This document shows positions 25,940-33,482 of a stretch of 64,000 nt of DNA, in pieces. The position numbers and the translations under genes are program-made. Each line of letters starts with the position of its first letter. The stretch's first letter is position 1. The notes beneath the pieces are model-generated. The model did no database searches, had not been told where the DNA came from, and saw nothing but the letters and a program-made list of their open reading frames with translations. Source of the DNA: Mesorhizobium sp. M4B.F.Ca.ET.058.02.1.1 (GTDB lineage Bacteria > Pseudomonadota > Alphaproteobacteria > Rhizobiales > Rhizobiaceae); contig NZ_CP034450.1 in NCBI RefSeq assembly GCF_003952505.1, forward strand, positions 744,001 through 808,000, given 5' to 3'.

Positions 25940-26528
25940 CCGGGTTCGCCGCTTCTCGGCCGCTCTGGCGGCTTCGGCTGTCCTTGCGTTGTCCTCGCCG
26001 GCGTTTGCGCAGGACGTCTCCGAATCGCACCTGAAGGCTGCGCGCGCCGCCGTCGCTGCCATCCATGCCACCGACCCGTTCGACAACATCCTGCCGCAGG
26101 CAGCGGCGGCGCTTGAGAACCAGCTTATCCAGAAGAACCCCGACATGCAGGAACTGATCGGCAAGACCGTCAGCGAGAAGGCGATGGCGCTGGCGGCGCG
26201 CCGCGCCGACCTTGAGAAGGAAGCAGCCCTTGCCTATGCCAAGGTGTTCTCCGAGAAGGAGCTCAACGACATCGCGACCTTCTACAGCTCCGATTCGGGC
26301 AAGAAGCTGCTGGACAGCGGTCCGGCAGTGACGCGCGATCTCGTCAAGGCAGCCGACATCTGGCAGAACGGCGTCGCCCGAGACCTCGCCCAGCAGGTGG
26401 GCGAAACGCTGGCTGCCGCGTCGAAGGCCGCCGCTCCGGCCGCGCCCGCTCCCGCGGATGGTGCCGCGCCGGCCGATGGCTCGGCTCCGGCTGACGGCGA
26501 TGCGCCGGCCGACAACACGCAGAACTGA
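25926..26528 (+). CDS. DUF2059 secreted protein
   Basis: A 200-residue protein. A signal peptide spans about residues 1-29 (ending SPAFAQ). A helical DUF2059 domain follows, with [40 protein letters not shown] and [20 protein letters not shown]. The tail (from about residue 165) is a low-complexity Ala-Pro-Asp-Gly repeat typical of periplasmic linkers. Function of DUF2059 is unknown. The start at 25926 has GGGAG upstream and overlaps the rpiA end; the longer open frame from 25722 lies inside rpiA and is a shadow. A strong terminator follows. Confidence 0.9.
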   Translation: MMLHNRVRRFSAALAASAVLALSSPAFAQDVSESHLKAARAAVAAIHATDPFDNILPQAAAALENQLIQKNPDMQELIGKTVSEKAMALAARRADLEKEAALAYAKVFSEKELNDIATFYSSDSGKKLLDSGPAVTRDLVKAADIWQNGVARDLAQQVGETLAAASKAAAPAAPAPADGAAPADGSAPADGDAPADNTQN

Positions 26529-26565
26529 TTTGCCTTGCTGCGCGGCCTGACGGCCGCTGGACCAG

Positions 26566-26595
26566 AAAGCCCGGCTTTGTCCGGGCTTTTCTTTT
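26566..26595 (+). terminator. rho-independent terminator after the DUF2059 gene
   Basis: AAAGCCCGG and CCGGGCTTT form the stem around a CTTTGT-like loop and TTCTTTT follows. It lies 38 bases after the stop and ends the rpiA-DUF2059 transcript before gor. Confidence 0.9.
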
Positions 26596-26647
26596 GGTGA
26601 TGAGCAGCCTACCTGTCTCAGGCATTTTTGAAGGCAAGGAGCCACGC

Positions 26648-28036
26648 ATGGCCGGTTACGACTACGATCTCTTCGTCATCGGCGGCGGCTCCGGAGGGGT
26701 GAGGGCGGCCCGTGTCGCGGCGGCGCTCGGCAAGCGCGTCGGCATCGCCGAGGAATACCGCTATGGCGGCACCTGCGTCATTCGCGGCTGCGTGCCGAAG
26801 AAGCTCTACGTCTATGCCTCGCAATTTCCCGAGCATTTTGCTGACGCCGCCGGCTACGGCTGGAGCGTGCCCGAGGCCAGTTTCGACTGGCCGACGTTGG
26901 TCGCCAACAAGGACAAGGAGATTGCCCGGCTGGAAGCCATCTACGAGAAGAACGTGAAAGGTGCCGGCGGCGAGACGTTCCATTCGCGCGCCATGCTGGT
27001 TGATCCGCATGTGGTGCATCTTCTCGGGGAGGATCGGACCGTCACCGCTGACCAGATCCTTATCGCAACCGGGGGCCGGCCGGCGCCGCATCCGGCCCTC
27101 GTCGGCCATGAGCACTGCATCTTTTCCAACGAAGCTTTCGACCTCAAGAAATTGCCGAAGGCAATCATGATCGAGGGCGGCGGCTACATCGCCGTCGAAT
27201 TCGCCAACATCTTCCATGGGCTCGGCGTCGACACCACTCTGGTCTATCGCGGCAGGGAGATCCTGTCCCGCTTCGACATGGACCTCAGGCGCACACTGCA
27301 CGAGACCATGGAAAAGAAGGGCATCAAGATCCTTTGCCATGCGGTGTCGGAATGGGTGCGCAAGCGGCCGGACGGGCGTCTGGACGCGCTCGTCACCGGC
27401 GGCAAGGTGCTGACCGTCGATCAGGTGATGCTTGCCATCGGCCGCATCCCCAACACCGAGAACATGGGCCTGGAAGGGGTCGGCATCGAACTCACCAGGA
27501 CCGGCGCCATCAATGTCGACAAGGACTCGCGCACCAACATCGACAACATCTGGGCGATCGGCGACGTCACCAACCGCGTGCAGTTGACGCCGGTGGCGAT
27601 CCATGAGGCGATGTGCTTCATCGAGTCCGCCTTCAAGGGCAACCCGACCGCGCCCGACCACGACACCATCCCGACGGCGGTGTTTTCGCAGCCGGAGATC
27701 GGCACCGTCGGCCTGTCGGAGGACGAGGCGGTCAAGCGCTTTGCCGACATCGAGGTTTATCGCGCCAGCTTCCGCCCGATGCGCCACACCCTGTCCGGTC
27801 GCGACGAGAAGATGCTGATGAAGCTGGTGGTCGACGGTGCCTCGGGGAAGGTGCTCGGCGCCCATATCCTCGGGCCGGATGCGGGCGAGATGGCGCAGCT
27901 TCTGGGGATTCCGCTGAAAGCAGGACTGACCAAGGAAGATTTCGACCGCACCATGGCCGTGCACCCGACGGCGGCGGAAGAACTGGTCACCATGTACAAG
28001 CCGACCTACCGGGTGAAGAACGGCGAGCGCGTCTGA
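26648..28036 (+). CDS. gor: glutathione-disulfide reductase
   Basis: A 462-residue FAD-dependent pyridine nucleotide-disulfide reductase. The FAD-binding motif is GGGSGGVRAARVAA at about residues 11-24. The redox-active disulfide is in GGTCVIRGCVPKKLYVYASQ, the glutathione-reductase form. The second nucleotide-binding motif is GGGYIAVEFA. The interface His-Glu pair appears in MAVHPTAAEE near the C-terminus. It reduces GSSG with NADPH in the cytoplasm. AAGGAG lies at ideal spacing before the ATG at 26648. Confidence 0.96.
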   Translation: MAGYDYDLFVIGGGSGGVRAARVAAALGKRVGIAEEYRYGGTCVIRGCVPKKLYVYASQFPEHFADAAGYGWSVPEASFDWPTLVANKDKEIARLEAIYEKNVKGAGGETFHSRAMLVDPHVVHLLGEDRTVTADQILIATGGRPAPHPALVGHEHCIFSNEAFDLKKLPKAIMIEGGGYIAVEFANIFHGLGVDTTLVYRGREILSRFDMDLRRTLHETMEKKGIKILCHAVSEWVRKRPDGRLDALVTGGKVLTVDQVMLAIGRIPNTENMGLEGVGIELTRTGAINVDKDSRTNIDNIWAIGDVTNRVQLTPVAIHEAMCFIESAFKGNPTAPDHDTIPTAVFSQPEIGTVGLSEDEAVKRFADIEVYRASFRPMRHTLSGRDEKMLMKLVVDGASGKVLGAHILGPDAGEMAQLLGIPLKAGLTKEDFDRTMAVHPTAAEELVTMYKPTYRVKNGERV

Positions 28037-28041
28037 CGATA

Positions 28042-28069
28042 CCCACCGCCGGCGACAGCCGGCGGTGGG
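28042..28069. terminator. GC-rich hairpin between convergent gor and mgtE
   Basis: CCCACCGCCGGC and GCCGGCGGTGGG form a perfect 12-base stem with a GACA loop. It lies in the 43-base gap between convergent stops. It lacks a T run, so it may block transcription in both directions or stabilise mRNA ends rather than terminate by itself. Confidence 0.65.
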
Positions 28070-28079
28070 ATGTTCAAGC

Positions 28080-29444
28080 CTACAGCAGCGTACCGCGCAG
28101 GATCACCAGCGCCACCGAGAAGTAGATCACCAGGCCGGTGACATCGACCAGCGTGGCGACGAACGGCGCCGAGGCGCTTGCCGGATCGAAGCCGATGCGC
28201 TTCAGCGCGAACGGCAGCATCGACCCGGAGAGCGAGCCGAAGGTGACGATGCCGATCAGCGCGGCACCCACTGTCGCCGCGATCAGTTCCCAGTGCGGGC
28301 CATAGTTGTAGAAGCCGAGATACTGCCACAGCGTGATGCGGCAGACGCCGACGACGCCGAGGATCGCCCCGAGCACAAGGCCGGTCGGCAGTTCGCGCAG
28401 GGCCACCCGCCACCAGTCGCCAAGGCCGATCTCGCGCAGCGCCAGCGCCCGGATGACCAGCGAGGTCGCCTGCGAGCCGGAATTGCCGCCCGAGCTCATG
28501 ATCAGCGGGATGAACAGCGTCAGCACGATCGCCTTCTCCAGCTCGCCTTCATAGCTTTGCATGGCATTGGCGGTCAGCATCTCGCTGATGAACAGGGCGC
28601 AGAGCCAGCCAGCTCGCTTCTGGATCATGGCGAGGAAGCCCATCTTCATATAGGGCTCGTCGAGCGCCTCCATGCCGCCGAAGCGATGCACGTCCTCGGT
28701 CGTCTCCTCGACCATCGTGTCGATGATGTCGTCGATGGTGACGATGCCGAGGAGCTTGCCGTGGTCGACGACCGGTACAGCGAGCAGGTCGTATTTGGAG
28801 ATCGTCTGCGCCAGCGTCTCACGATCGGTCAGCGGCGTGACCGTCACCGGCACGCGGTCCGGCGCCACCGACAGGATCGGATCGTCAGGCTCGCCGGTGA
28901 TCAGACGCCGCAGGCCGGTCGAGCGCACAAGGAGGTGCGTTTGCGGATCGACGATATAGATCGCATAGACGGTCTCGCGGGTGCGCTCGACCTTGCGGAT
29001 GTGGTCGAGCGTGCGGCCGACGGTCCAGTCCGACGGCACGCTGACGAACTCCGTCGTCATGATCGAGGCAGCGCTGCCTTCGGGATAACCGAGGATGGAA
29101 AGCAGCGTCGCGCGCAGCGGCGGCGCGAGCGTGCCGAGCAGTTCGGAACGCGCCGGCTCGTCGATCTCGCGCAGGATGTCGGCCGCGCGGTCGATGGACA
29201 TAGCGGTCAGGAGCTTGCTTGCCTTGACGCGCGGCAAGGCTTCGACGAGCTCCGGCGCGCTTTCGAGCTCGGGCTGGTCGAAGATCTCGACCAGCCGCTC
29301 GAAAGGCACGGCGCAAAGCAGCTCTATGGCTGTCTCGCGCGGTTCGTGGTTGAGCGCCTCGACGACGTCGGCGACATGGTCGTTGGCGAGGACACGGGCG
29401 ATGGCGACGGCGCCGTCGTCCAATACGGGTGCGAATTCATTCAT
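28080..29444 (-). CDS. mgtE: magnesium transporter MgtE
   Basis: A 454-residue MgtE. The N-domain (about residues 1-130) has superhelical repeats (VADVVEALNHEPRETAIELL). Two CBS domains follow at about 135-265 (EGSAASIMTTEFVSVPSDWT; LLAVPVVDHGKLLGIVTIDD). Five transmembrane helices form the pore, with SSGGNSGSQATSLVIRALAL and the ion-selective aspartate in PFVATLVDVTGLVIYF. The cytosolic domains sense Mg2+ and close the channel. The start codon is preceded directly by a hairpin that buries its AAGGAG ribosome binding site. Confidence 0.96.
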   Translation of the reverse strand: MNEFAPVLDDGAVAIARVLANDHVADVVEALNHEPRETAIELLCAVPFERLVEIFDQPELESAPELVEALPRVKASKLLTAMSIDRAADILREIDEPARSELLGTLAPPLRATLLSILGYPEGSAASIMTTEFVSVPSDWTVGRTLDHIRKVERTRETVYAIYIVDPQTHLLVRSTGLRRLITGEPDDPILSVAPDRVPVTVTPLTDRETLAQTISKYDLLAVPVVDHGKLLGIVTIDDIIDTMVEETTEDVHRFGGMEALDEPYMKMGFLAMIQKRAGWLCALFISEMLTANAMQSYEGELEKAIVLTLFIPLIMSSGGNSGSQATSLVIRALALREIGLGDWWRVALRELPTGLVLGAILGVVGVCRITLWQYLGFYNYGPHWELIAATVGAALIGIVTFGSLSGSMLPFALKRIGFDPASASAPFVATLVDVTGLVIYFSVALVILRGTLL

Positions 29445-29478
29445 GGCTCACTCCTTGCCGTCCGGCAGGAGGTGAGCC
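29445..29478 (-). promoter_or_regulatory. hairpin sequestering the mgtE ribosome binding site
   Basis: In the mRNA sense, GGCUCA pairs with UGAGCC, CUCCU with AGGAG and GCC with GGC around a GGAC loop. The 3' arm abuts the AUG, so the Shine-Dalgarno AAGGAG is fully inside the stem. This arrangement suggests control of translation initiation, for example by temperature, Mg2+ or an upstream RNA structure. It is an inference from the sequence only. Confidence 0.6.
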
Positions 29479-29738
29479 GATCAGGTCACGTCAAGGCGGA
29501 CGGCGGTTGCGTTCGACTGTGACTATCGCCAGGCATGGCGCGTTGACCTTTCTGCTCGCCGGTTCAGTTGGAATTCTGCGAGCCGCCGCAACATAGGAGC
29601 GCTTATGCCCGAGTCAATCGCGGCGGCACGGGAAAGCAGCGGCAGATGCACCAGATCGCGAGACTGTGATCGGTCGCTGTTCAGCGGCTCAGTGCGCCGG
29701 TCTGACGCCGGCGACGGATCGGAGAGAGAAAAGCGCTG

Positions 29739-31625
29739 CTATTTCTGCTTCAGGCGCCGAGGGAAGCGCAACCACTTGTCCTCGACCGGCCTCGGTTGCA
29801 CGAGGATGGTGGTGAGCTCGCGCGGCAGGCTCGGCGAGAGCGGCTTCTTGGTGGCGACGCCGTCAGCGATCGCGACCACACTGTGGTAGAACTCGGCGCC
29901 CGTGAGCGAGCGCGGCGGCACCGCCTCATGCATGACGCTGATCACCGAGACATCGGGACAATTGTCCTTGATCGCCTGGTGGAAAGCGATCTTGCCTTCG
30001 GGATCGAGCGCCCCGGTCGCCTCGTCGAGGAACAAGAGACCCGGCTGCTGCAGCACGATGCGGGCAACCACCAGCTTCTGCTTCTGGCCGCCCGAAAGCA
30101 CCTGGTCCCAGTTCTTCCCGTCACGGCTTTCGTCGGTCAAATGTTCGATGAAGTCGCCAAGGCCGGCCTTGTGCAGCGCCGATGCAACCTGTGCATCGGT
30201 ATGGTCGCGCTCGGAGCCTGGCAGGCAGACCAACTGCTTCAGCGACACCTGCTGCAGCTTGACCTCCTGCGCAGCATAGAAGTTCTTGACCCCTTCAGGG
30301 AAGACGATGGTGCCGCGGCCATAGGGCCACAGGCCGTTGATCGCCTTGATCAGCGAGGTCTTGCCGCAGCCGGACTCGCCCTTGAGGAAGGTCCACTCGC
30401 CGCGCCGGAAGCGCAGGTTCGCGGCGCTCAGGAAGGGGGTCGCGTCCTCACCCTGATGCGCCAGCTCGAGCTTCTGGATGGTCAGGCCGAAGACCGGATT
30501 CTGGCTGGCATAGCTGAAGTCGGAGCGGCCTGTCTGGCGGTAGAATTCCTGCGGCTGCTGGACCTTCTCGATGGCGTTGGCGAGTTCGGTGACGCGCTGG
30601 CTGTTGGCCCGCAGCGTGGCGATCGCCGGCATGACGTGAATGAACCAAGAGCACTGGCTGATCAGCGCGTTGACCATTTCGGAGCCGGTTATGTAGCCCT
30701 TGAGATCGAAGCCGTTATGGATGAAGGGCACGAGGCCGGGCCCATAGGCGACGATGCGGGCACCGATGAAATTGTAGATCAGCTCGAAGGAGTTGTAGCC
30801 GGTGTTGACTATGTTCAGCCGCGCCCAATTGCGGTCGATGTCGGCATAGAGCCGGGTGTGCATCGTCTTCTGCACATTCTCGCCTTGCGAAGCGGCGACA
30901 TGGAAACTGCGGCGCAGGAAGGTGGTCAGCTCGCCGCGATAGCTGCCTTCGGACTGCTGCATCCTGACATTGAGACGCTCCAGCAGCCTGCCCAGCTTGA
31001 CCGCGATCCAGGTATTCAGCGGCACATAGATGGCGACGGCCAGGAAGGCCAGGACCGCGCTGCCGTAGCTGCCGAGGAACTCCAGCCCTCTCACCTCAAC
31101 CGAAGTCTCCAGCAGCTTCTGACCGACAAAGTAGAGCGATGTGGCGACGGCGAGCACGCCCATGGCGAGGCCGATGGCACCGCCGGTCATGTCCTTGATC
31201 GATTCCTGGACGCGCTGGTCGATGTTGTCGGGAGCGACAGAGTCGGACGAGCCGTGCTGGGCGTGGAAATGCGTGTGATTGGTGTCGAGGAGCGCTTCGT
31301 TGAAGCGGCTGTCCAGCCAGCCGCGCCATTTGCGGTGCAGCGTTGCCGAAACGAGGCTGCGTATGCCGGTGAAGCCCGCATCCTTGAGCACGACGATCAG
31401 GATGAGGATGCCGGCGTTGGTCAGCAGTGTCTGGAGAGGGGTGGTGTTTGCGGCGTCGTGGAAGAAGGCGATCGAATTGACCAGCTCACCCGACGCTTCG
31501 GCGAACCAGACGCCGGACTTGCTGGACAGCGCCGTAAGCAGCGCGATGACAAGGGTGAGGGTCCAGGCTTCCTTCCAGCGATCCGAGAACCAGTAGGCTC
31601 GCATCAGTCCCCAGAAGGTTCGCAT
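29739..31625 (-). CDS. SbmA/BacA-like ABC transporter, fused permease-ATPase
   Basis: A 628-residue exporter/importer half-type protein. About six transmembrane helices precede an ATPase domain. The membrane domain resembles the ABC_membrane_2/SbmA-BacA group (HRKWRGWLDSRFNEALLDTN; STWYFIHVMPAIATLRANSQ-like region). The ATPase has Walker A GESGCGKTS near residue 415, signature LSGGQKQKL near 508 and Walker B LLFLDEATGALD. Fused members (for example Rv1819c, rhizobial BacA-related proteins) import peptides and vitamin B12 or affect very-long-chain lipid A. The ATG at 31625 was chosen; the frame also opens with a TTG at 31727. A palindrome at 31742-31758 lies upstream. Confidence 0.88.
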   Translation of the reverse strand: MRTFWGLMRAYWFSDRWKEAWTLTLVIALLTALSSKSGVWFAEASGELVNSIAFFHDAANTTPLQTLLTNAGILILIVVLKDAGFTGIRSLVSATLHRKWRGWLDSRFNEALLDTNHTHFHAQHGSSDSVAPDNIDQRVQESIKDMTGGAIGLAMGVLAVATSLYFVGQKLLETSVEVRGLEFLGSYGSAVLAFLAVAIYVPLNTWIAVKLGRLLERLNVRMQQSEGSYRGELTTFLRRSFHVAASQGENVQKTMHTRLYADIDRNWARLNIVNTGYNSFELIYNFIGARIVAYGPGLVPFIHNGFDLKGYITGSEMVNALISQCSWFIHVMPAIATLRANSQRVTELANAIEKVQQPQEFYRQTGRSDFSYASQNPVFGLTIQKLELAHQGEDATPFLSAANLRFRRGEWTFLKGESGCGKTSLIKAINGLWPYGRGTIVFPEGVKNFYAAQEVKLQQVSLKQLVCLPGSERDHTDAQVASALHKAGLGDFIEHLTDESRDGKNWDQVLSGGQKQKLVVARIVLQQPGLLFLDEATGALDPEGKIAFHQAIKDNCPDVSVISVMHEAVPPRSLTGAEFYHSVVAIADGVATKKPLSPSLPRELTTILVQPRPVEDKWLRFPRRLKQK

Positions 31626-32213
31626 CGATGACACTGGGGTCAGGGGCGGCTGCCTTCTGGCGTCGCTAGGACTTTTCTCCGATATTGAACGTCTCGGTCT
31701 GCCGACCCGAATCACGATCCCGCCCAAACCTTTTCTAGTTTTGTTACGGATAGTAACACCAATTGATCATTTTCCATTAATTTTCTCCCGGGGAATGTGA
31801 ACCCGCGCACAAGCCGTTGCCCATGCGCAACAGATCGGACGGCGATGCGGTCGCCTCCACTGCGTGGAATGCCTTTTTATTTCAATTGATTAGAGCAGTC
31901 GCGGAGGCGGCCGAACGACCTTCCCTAAGGGAAGCTTAAAACACAGTTTTGTGAACCGCTTCGCCCTCCGATTCAGCCGAATTTCCTGATGCGAACGAAC
32001 CGGGGAGACCGAAAAGCTGCCTCCGCGTGTCTTTCAGGATTGGCTTTCGTGATGTCCAAGGGCGGCCGGGGCATTGAGAAGGCGACGGCCGGGGGTGCCC
32101 GGCATCGTCTCGATACATCCGTCGGCCAATGCTTTTCAGGCGCGCACCAATTTGTGTTTGATGGGCCGGCCGTTCGGTCTCGAATGTGCATCGGCCGAAG
32201 CGGAGGGAATTTC
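31626..32213. other. AT-rich intergenic region between divergent ABC transporter and secreted-protein genes
   Basis: No convincing gene in about 590 bases. The stretch 31735-31900 is notably AT-rich for this genome. It holds the palindrome TGTTAC-N5-GTAACA (31742-31758) and a second symmetric element CTTCCC-TAA-GGGAAG (31920-31934). Promoters for both flanking genes probably lie here. Confidence 0.6.
31742..31758. promoter_or_regulatory. palindromic candidate operator upstream of the BacA-like transporter
   Basis: TGTTAC (31742-31747) and GTAACA (31753-31758) are perfect inverted arms with a GGATA spacer. The site lies 117 bases upstream of the chosen start codon in an AT-rich promoter-like stretch. 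Confidence 0.5.
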
Positions 32214-32648
32214 ATGCTTGTACGGACACTGTCGGCCGCGATGGTCGCGACACTCGTCTGGCTGCCTCAGGCATATGCCGGCAGCCAGACCATTCCAGGG
32301 AATGGTGAAGGGCAGGTGGAGTTCAACACGCCGTCAGGCAATATCGGCTGTATCTACACGCCGAAGGGTGGCACAAGCATCTACCAGCCGCAGGATGGCG
32401 GTCCGGAACTGAGCTGCTCGCGCGTCGAGCCGAGCTACATCACCGTCATTCTGGGGCCGAATGGGCCGGCAACGCAGATCAAGAATCCCGGCGAGCAAGG
32501 CTGCTGCGGCGATGTCGCGAAGCTTGCCTATGGCAACAGCTGGAGTAAGGGGCCGTTTTCCTGCCGATCGTCGAAGAAAGGGCTGACCTGCGCGGCAGGC
32601 AACGGCCACGGCTTCTTCGTCAGCAAGGCCAAGGTGACGGTGAAGTAG
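32214..32648 (+). CDS. secreted Cys-rich protein of unknown function
   Basis: A 144-residue protein with a signal peptide (MLVRTLSAAMVATLVWLPQA, cleavage near YAG). The mature domain has about six cysteines in pairs (SGNIGCIYTPKGG; GCCGDVAKL; SCRSSKKGLTC), suggesting disulfide-stabilised folding. VEFNTPSGNIGCIYTP resembles small secreted domains found in actinobacteria and rhizobia, with no known function. The ATG at 32214 was chosen because CGGAGGGAA sits 4-5 bases before it and it gives an intact signal peptide; the frame opens far upstream. Confidence 0.82.
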   Translation: MLVRTLSAAMVATLVWLPQAYAGSQTIPGNGEGQVEFNTPSGNIGCIYTPKGGTSIYQPQDGGPELSCSRVEPSYITVILGPNGPATQIKNPGEQGCCGDVAKLAYGNSWSKGPFSCRSSKKGLTCAAGNGHGFFVSKAKVTVK

Positions 32649-32775
32649 GGGAGCGGGCAAGTTCCATCGTTTCATGAAACGCTGAACCGCCCTATCTCTT
32701 TGGTTCGCGCAATTCCGGACGGACGGCTACGGCGAAGTCGCCGAGCCTAACCATTTCACTTTGCCTGGAATTGCT

Positions 32776-33459
32776 TCAGCCCGCCGCCATTTCCAGCTCG
32801 CCTCGCGCCTTGGCCGCAGCGACCTGGCGGATGGCGTCGGCGAGCGTGTCGGCGTCCTGCGCGCCCATGACCGCGTATTTGCCTTCGAGCAGGAAGCAGG
32901 GGACGCCGGTGATGCCCATGCGCGAGGCCGTGGCGATTTCGGTGCGCACCTGATCGACATCGGCATCGGTCGGCAGCAGCGTCTCGACCACGGAGGCGTC
33001 CATGCCGGCTTCGCGGGCGGCTGCGGTCAGCACGGCGTGATCGCCAAGATTGGCGCCTTCCTCGAAGTTGAGCTGGAACAGCCGGCGCACCAGCCGGTTC
33101 TGCACCGCCTCGCCGGCGGTTCCCGCCCAGCGGATGACTCGGTGCGCGTCCAGCGTGTTGGCCGCCACCTTGATGGCGCCGAAGGCAAAATGGATGCCTT
33201 CAGCCTCGCCCAGCGGTTCGATCCGGGCATGGATCTGGCGGATGCGCTCCTCGCTGCCGAACTTGGCGATCATGTATTGGCGGCGATCCATGCCTCCGGG
33301 CGGGATGGTCGGATCGAGCTGGAACGGCCGCCAGCGCACATGCACCTCGATGTCGCCGGCCATGGCGATCGCCTTGTCGAGCCGTTTCTGACCGATGAAG
33401 CACCACGGACAGACGACATCGGACACGACATCGACGGTGATCGAGTTCTCGGCGGTCAT
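32776..33459 (-). CDS. DsbA family oxidoreductase (FrnE-like)
   Basis: A 227-residue thioredoxin-fold protein of the FrnE/2-hydroxychromene-2-carboxylate-isomerase group. The active site CPWCFIGQ is near residue 15 (SDVVCPWCFIGQKRLDKAIA). Other conserved parts are ANTLDAHRVIRWAGTAGEAV and MGITGVPCFLLEGKYAVMGA, the cis-proline region. It is cytoplasmic by lack of a signal peptide and probably acts on thiols in stress or on small aromatic compounds. It starts 23 bases after the peptide-binding-protein gene and is likely cotranscribed with it. Confidence 0.9.
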   Translation of the reverse strand: MTAENSITVDVVSDVVCPWCFIGQKRLDKAIAMAGDIEVHVRWRPFQLDPTIPPGGMDRRQYMIAKFGSEERIRQIHARIEPLGEAEGIHFAFGAIKVAANTLDAHRVIRWAGTAGEAVQNRLVRRLFQLNFEEGANLGDHAVLTAAAREAGMDASVVETLLPTDADVDQVRTEIATASRMGITGVPCFLLEGKYAVMGAQDADTLADAIRQVAAAKARGELEMAAG

Positions 33460-33482
33460 TGTCGTCTCCTGTTTCGGGAGGG

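Noticed and set aside
26618..27964. A 448-residue minus-strand frame opposite gor
   Set aside because: Mirror frame of a conserved enzyme; Arg/His/Asp-rich without domain motifs.
28065..29522. A 485-residue plus-strand frame opposite mgtE
   Set aside because: Highly charged antisense shadow of mgtE with no recognised domain.
29796..31631. A 611-residue open frame on the plus strand opposite the BacA-like ABC gene
   Set aside because: It is antisense to a gene with all ABC motifs, has no family resemblance, and its composition follows from high-GC codon bias.
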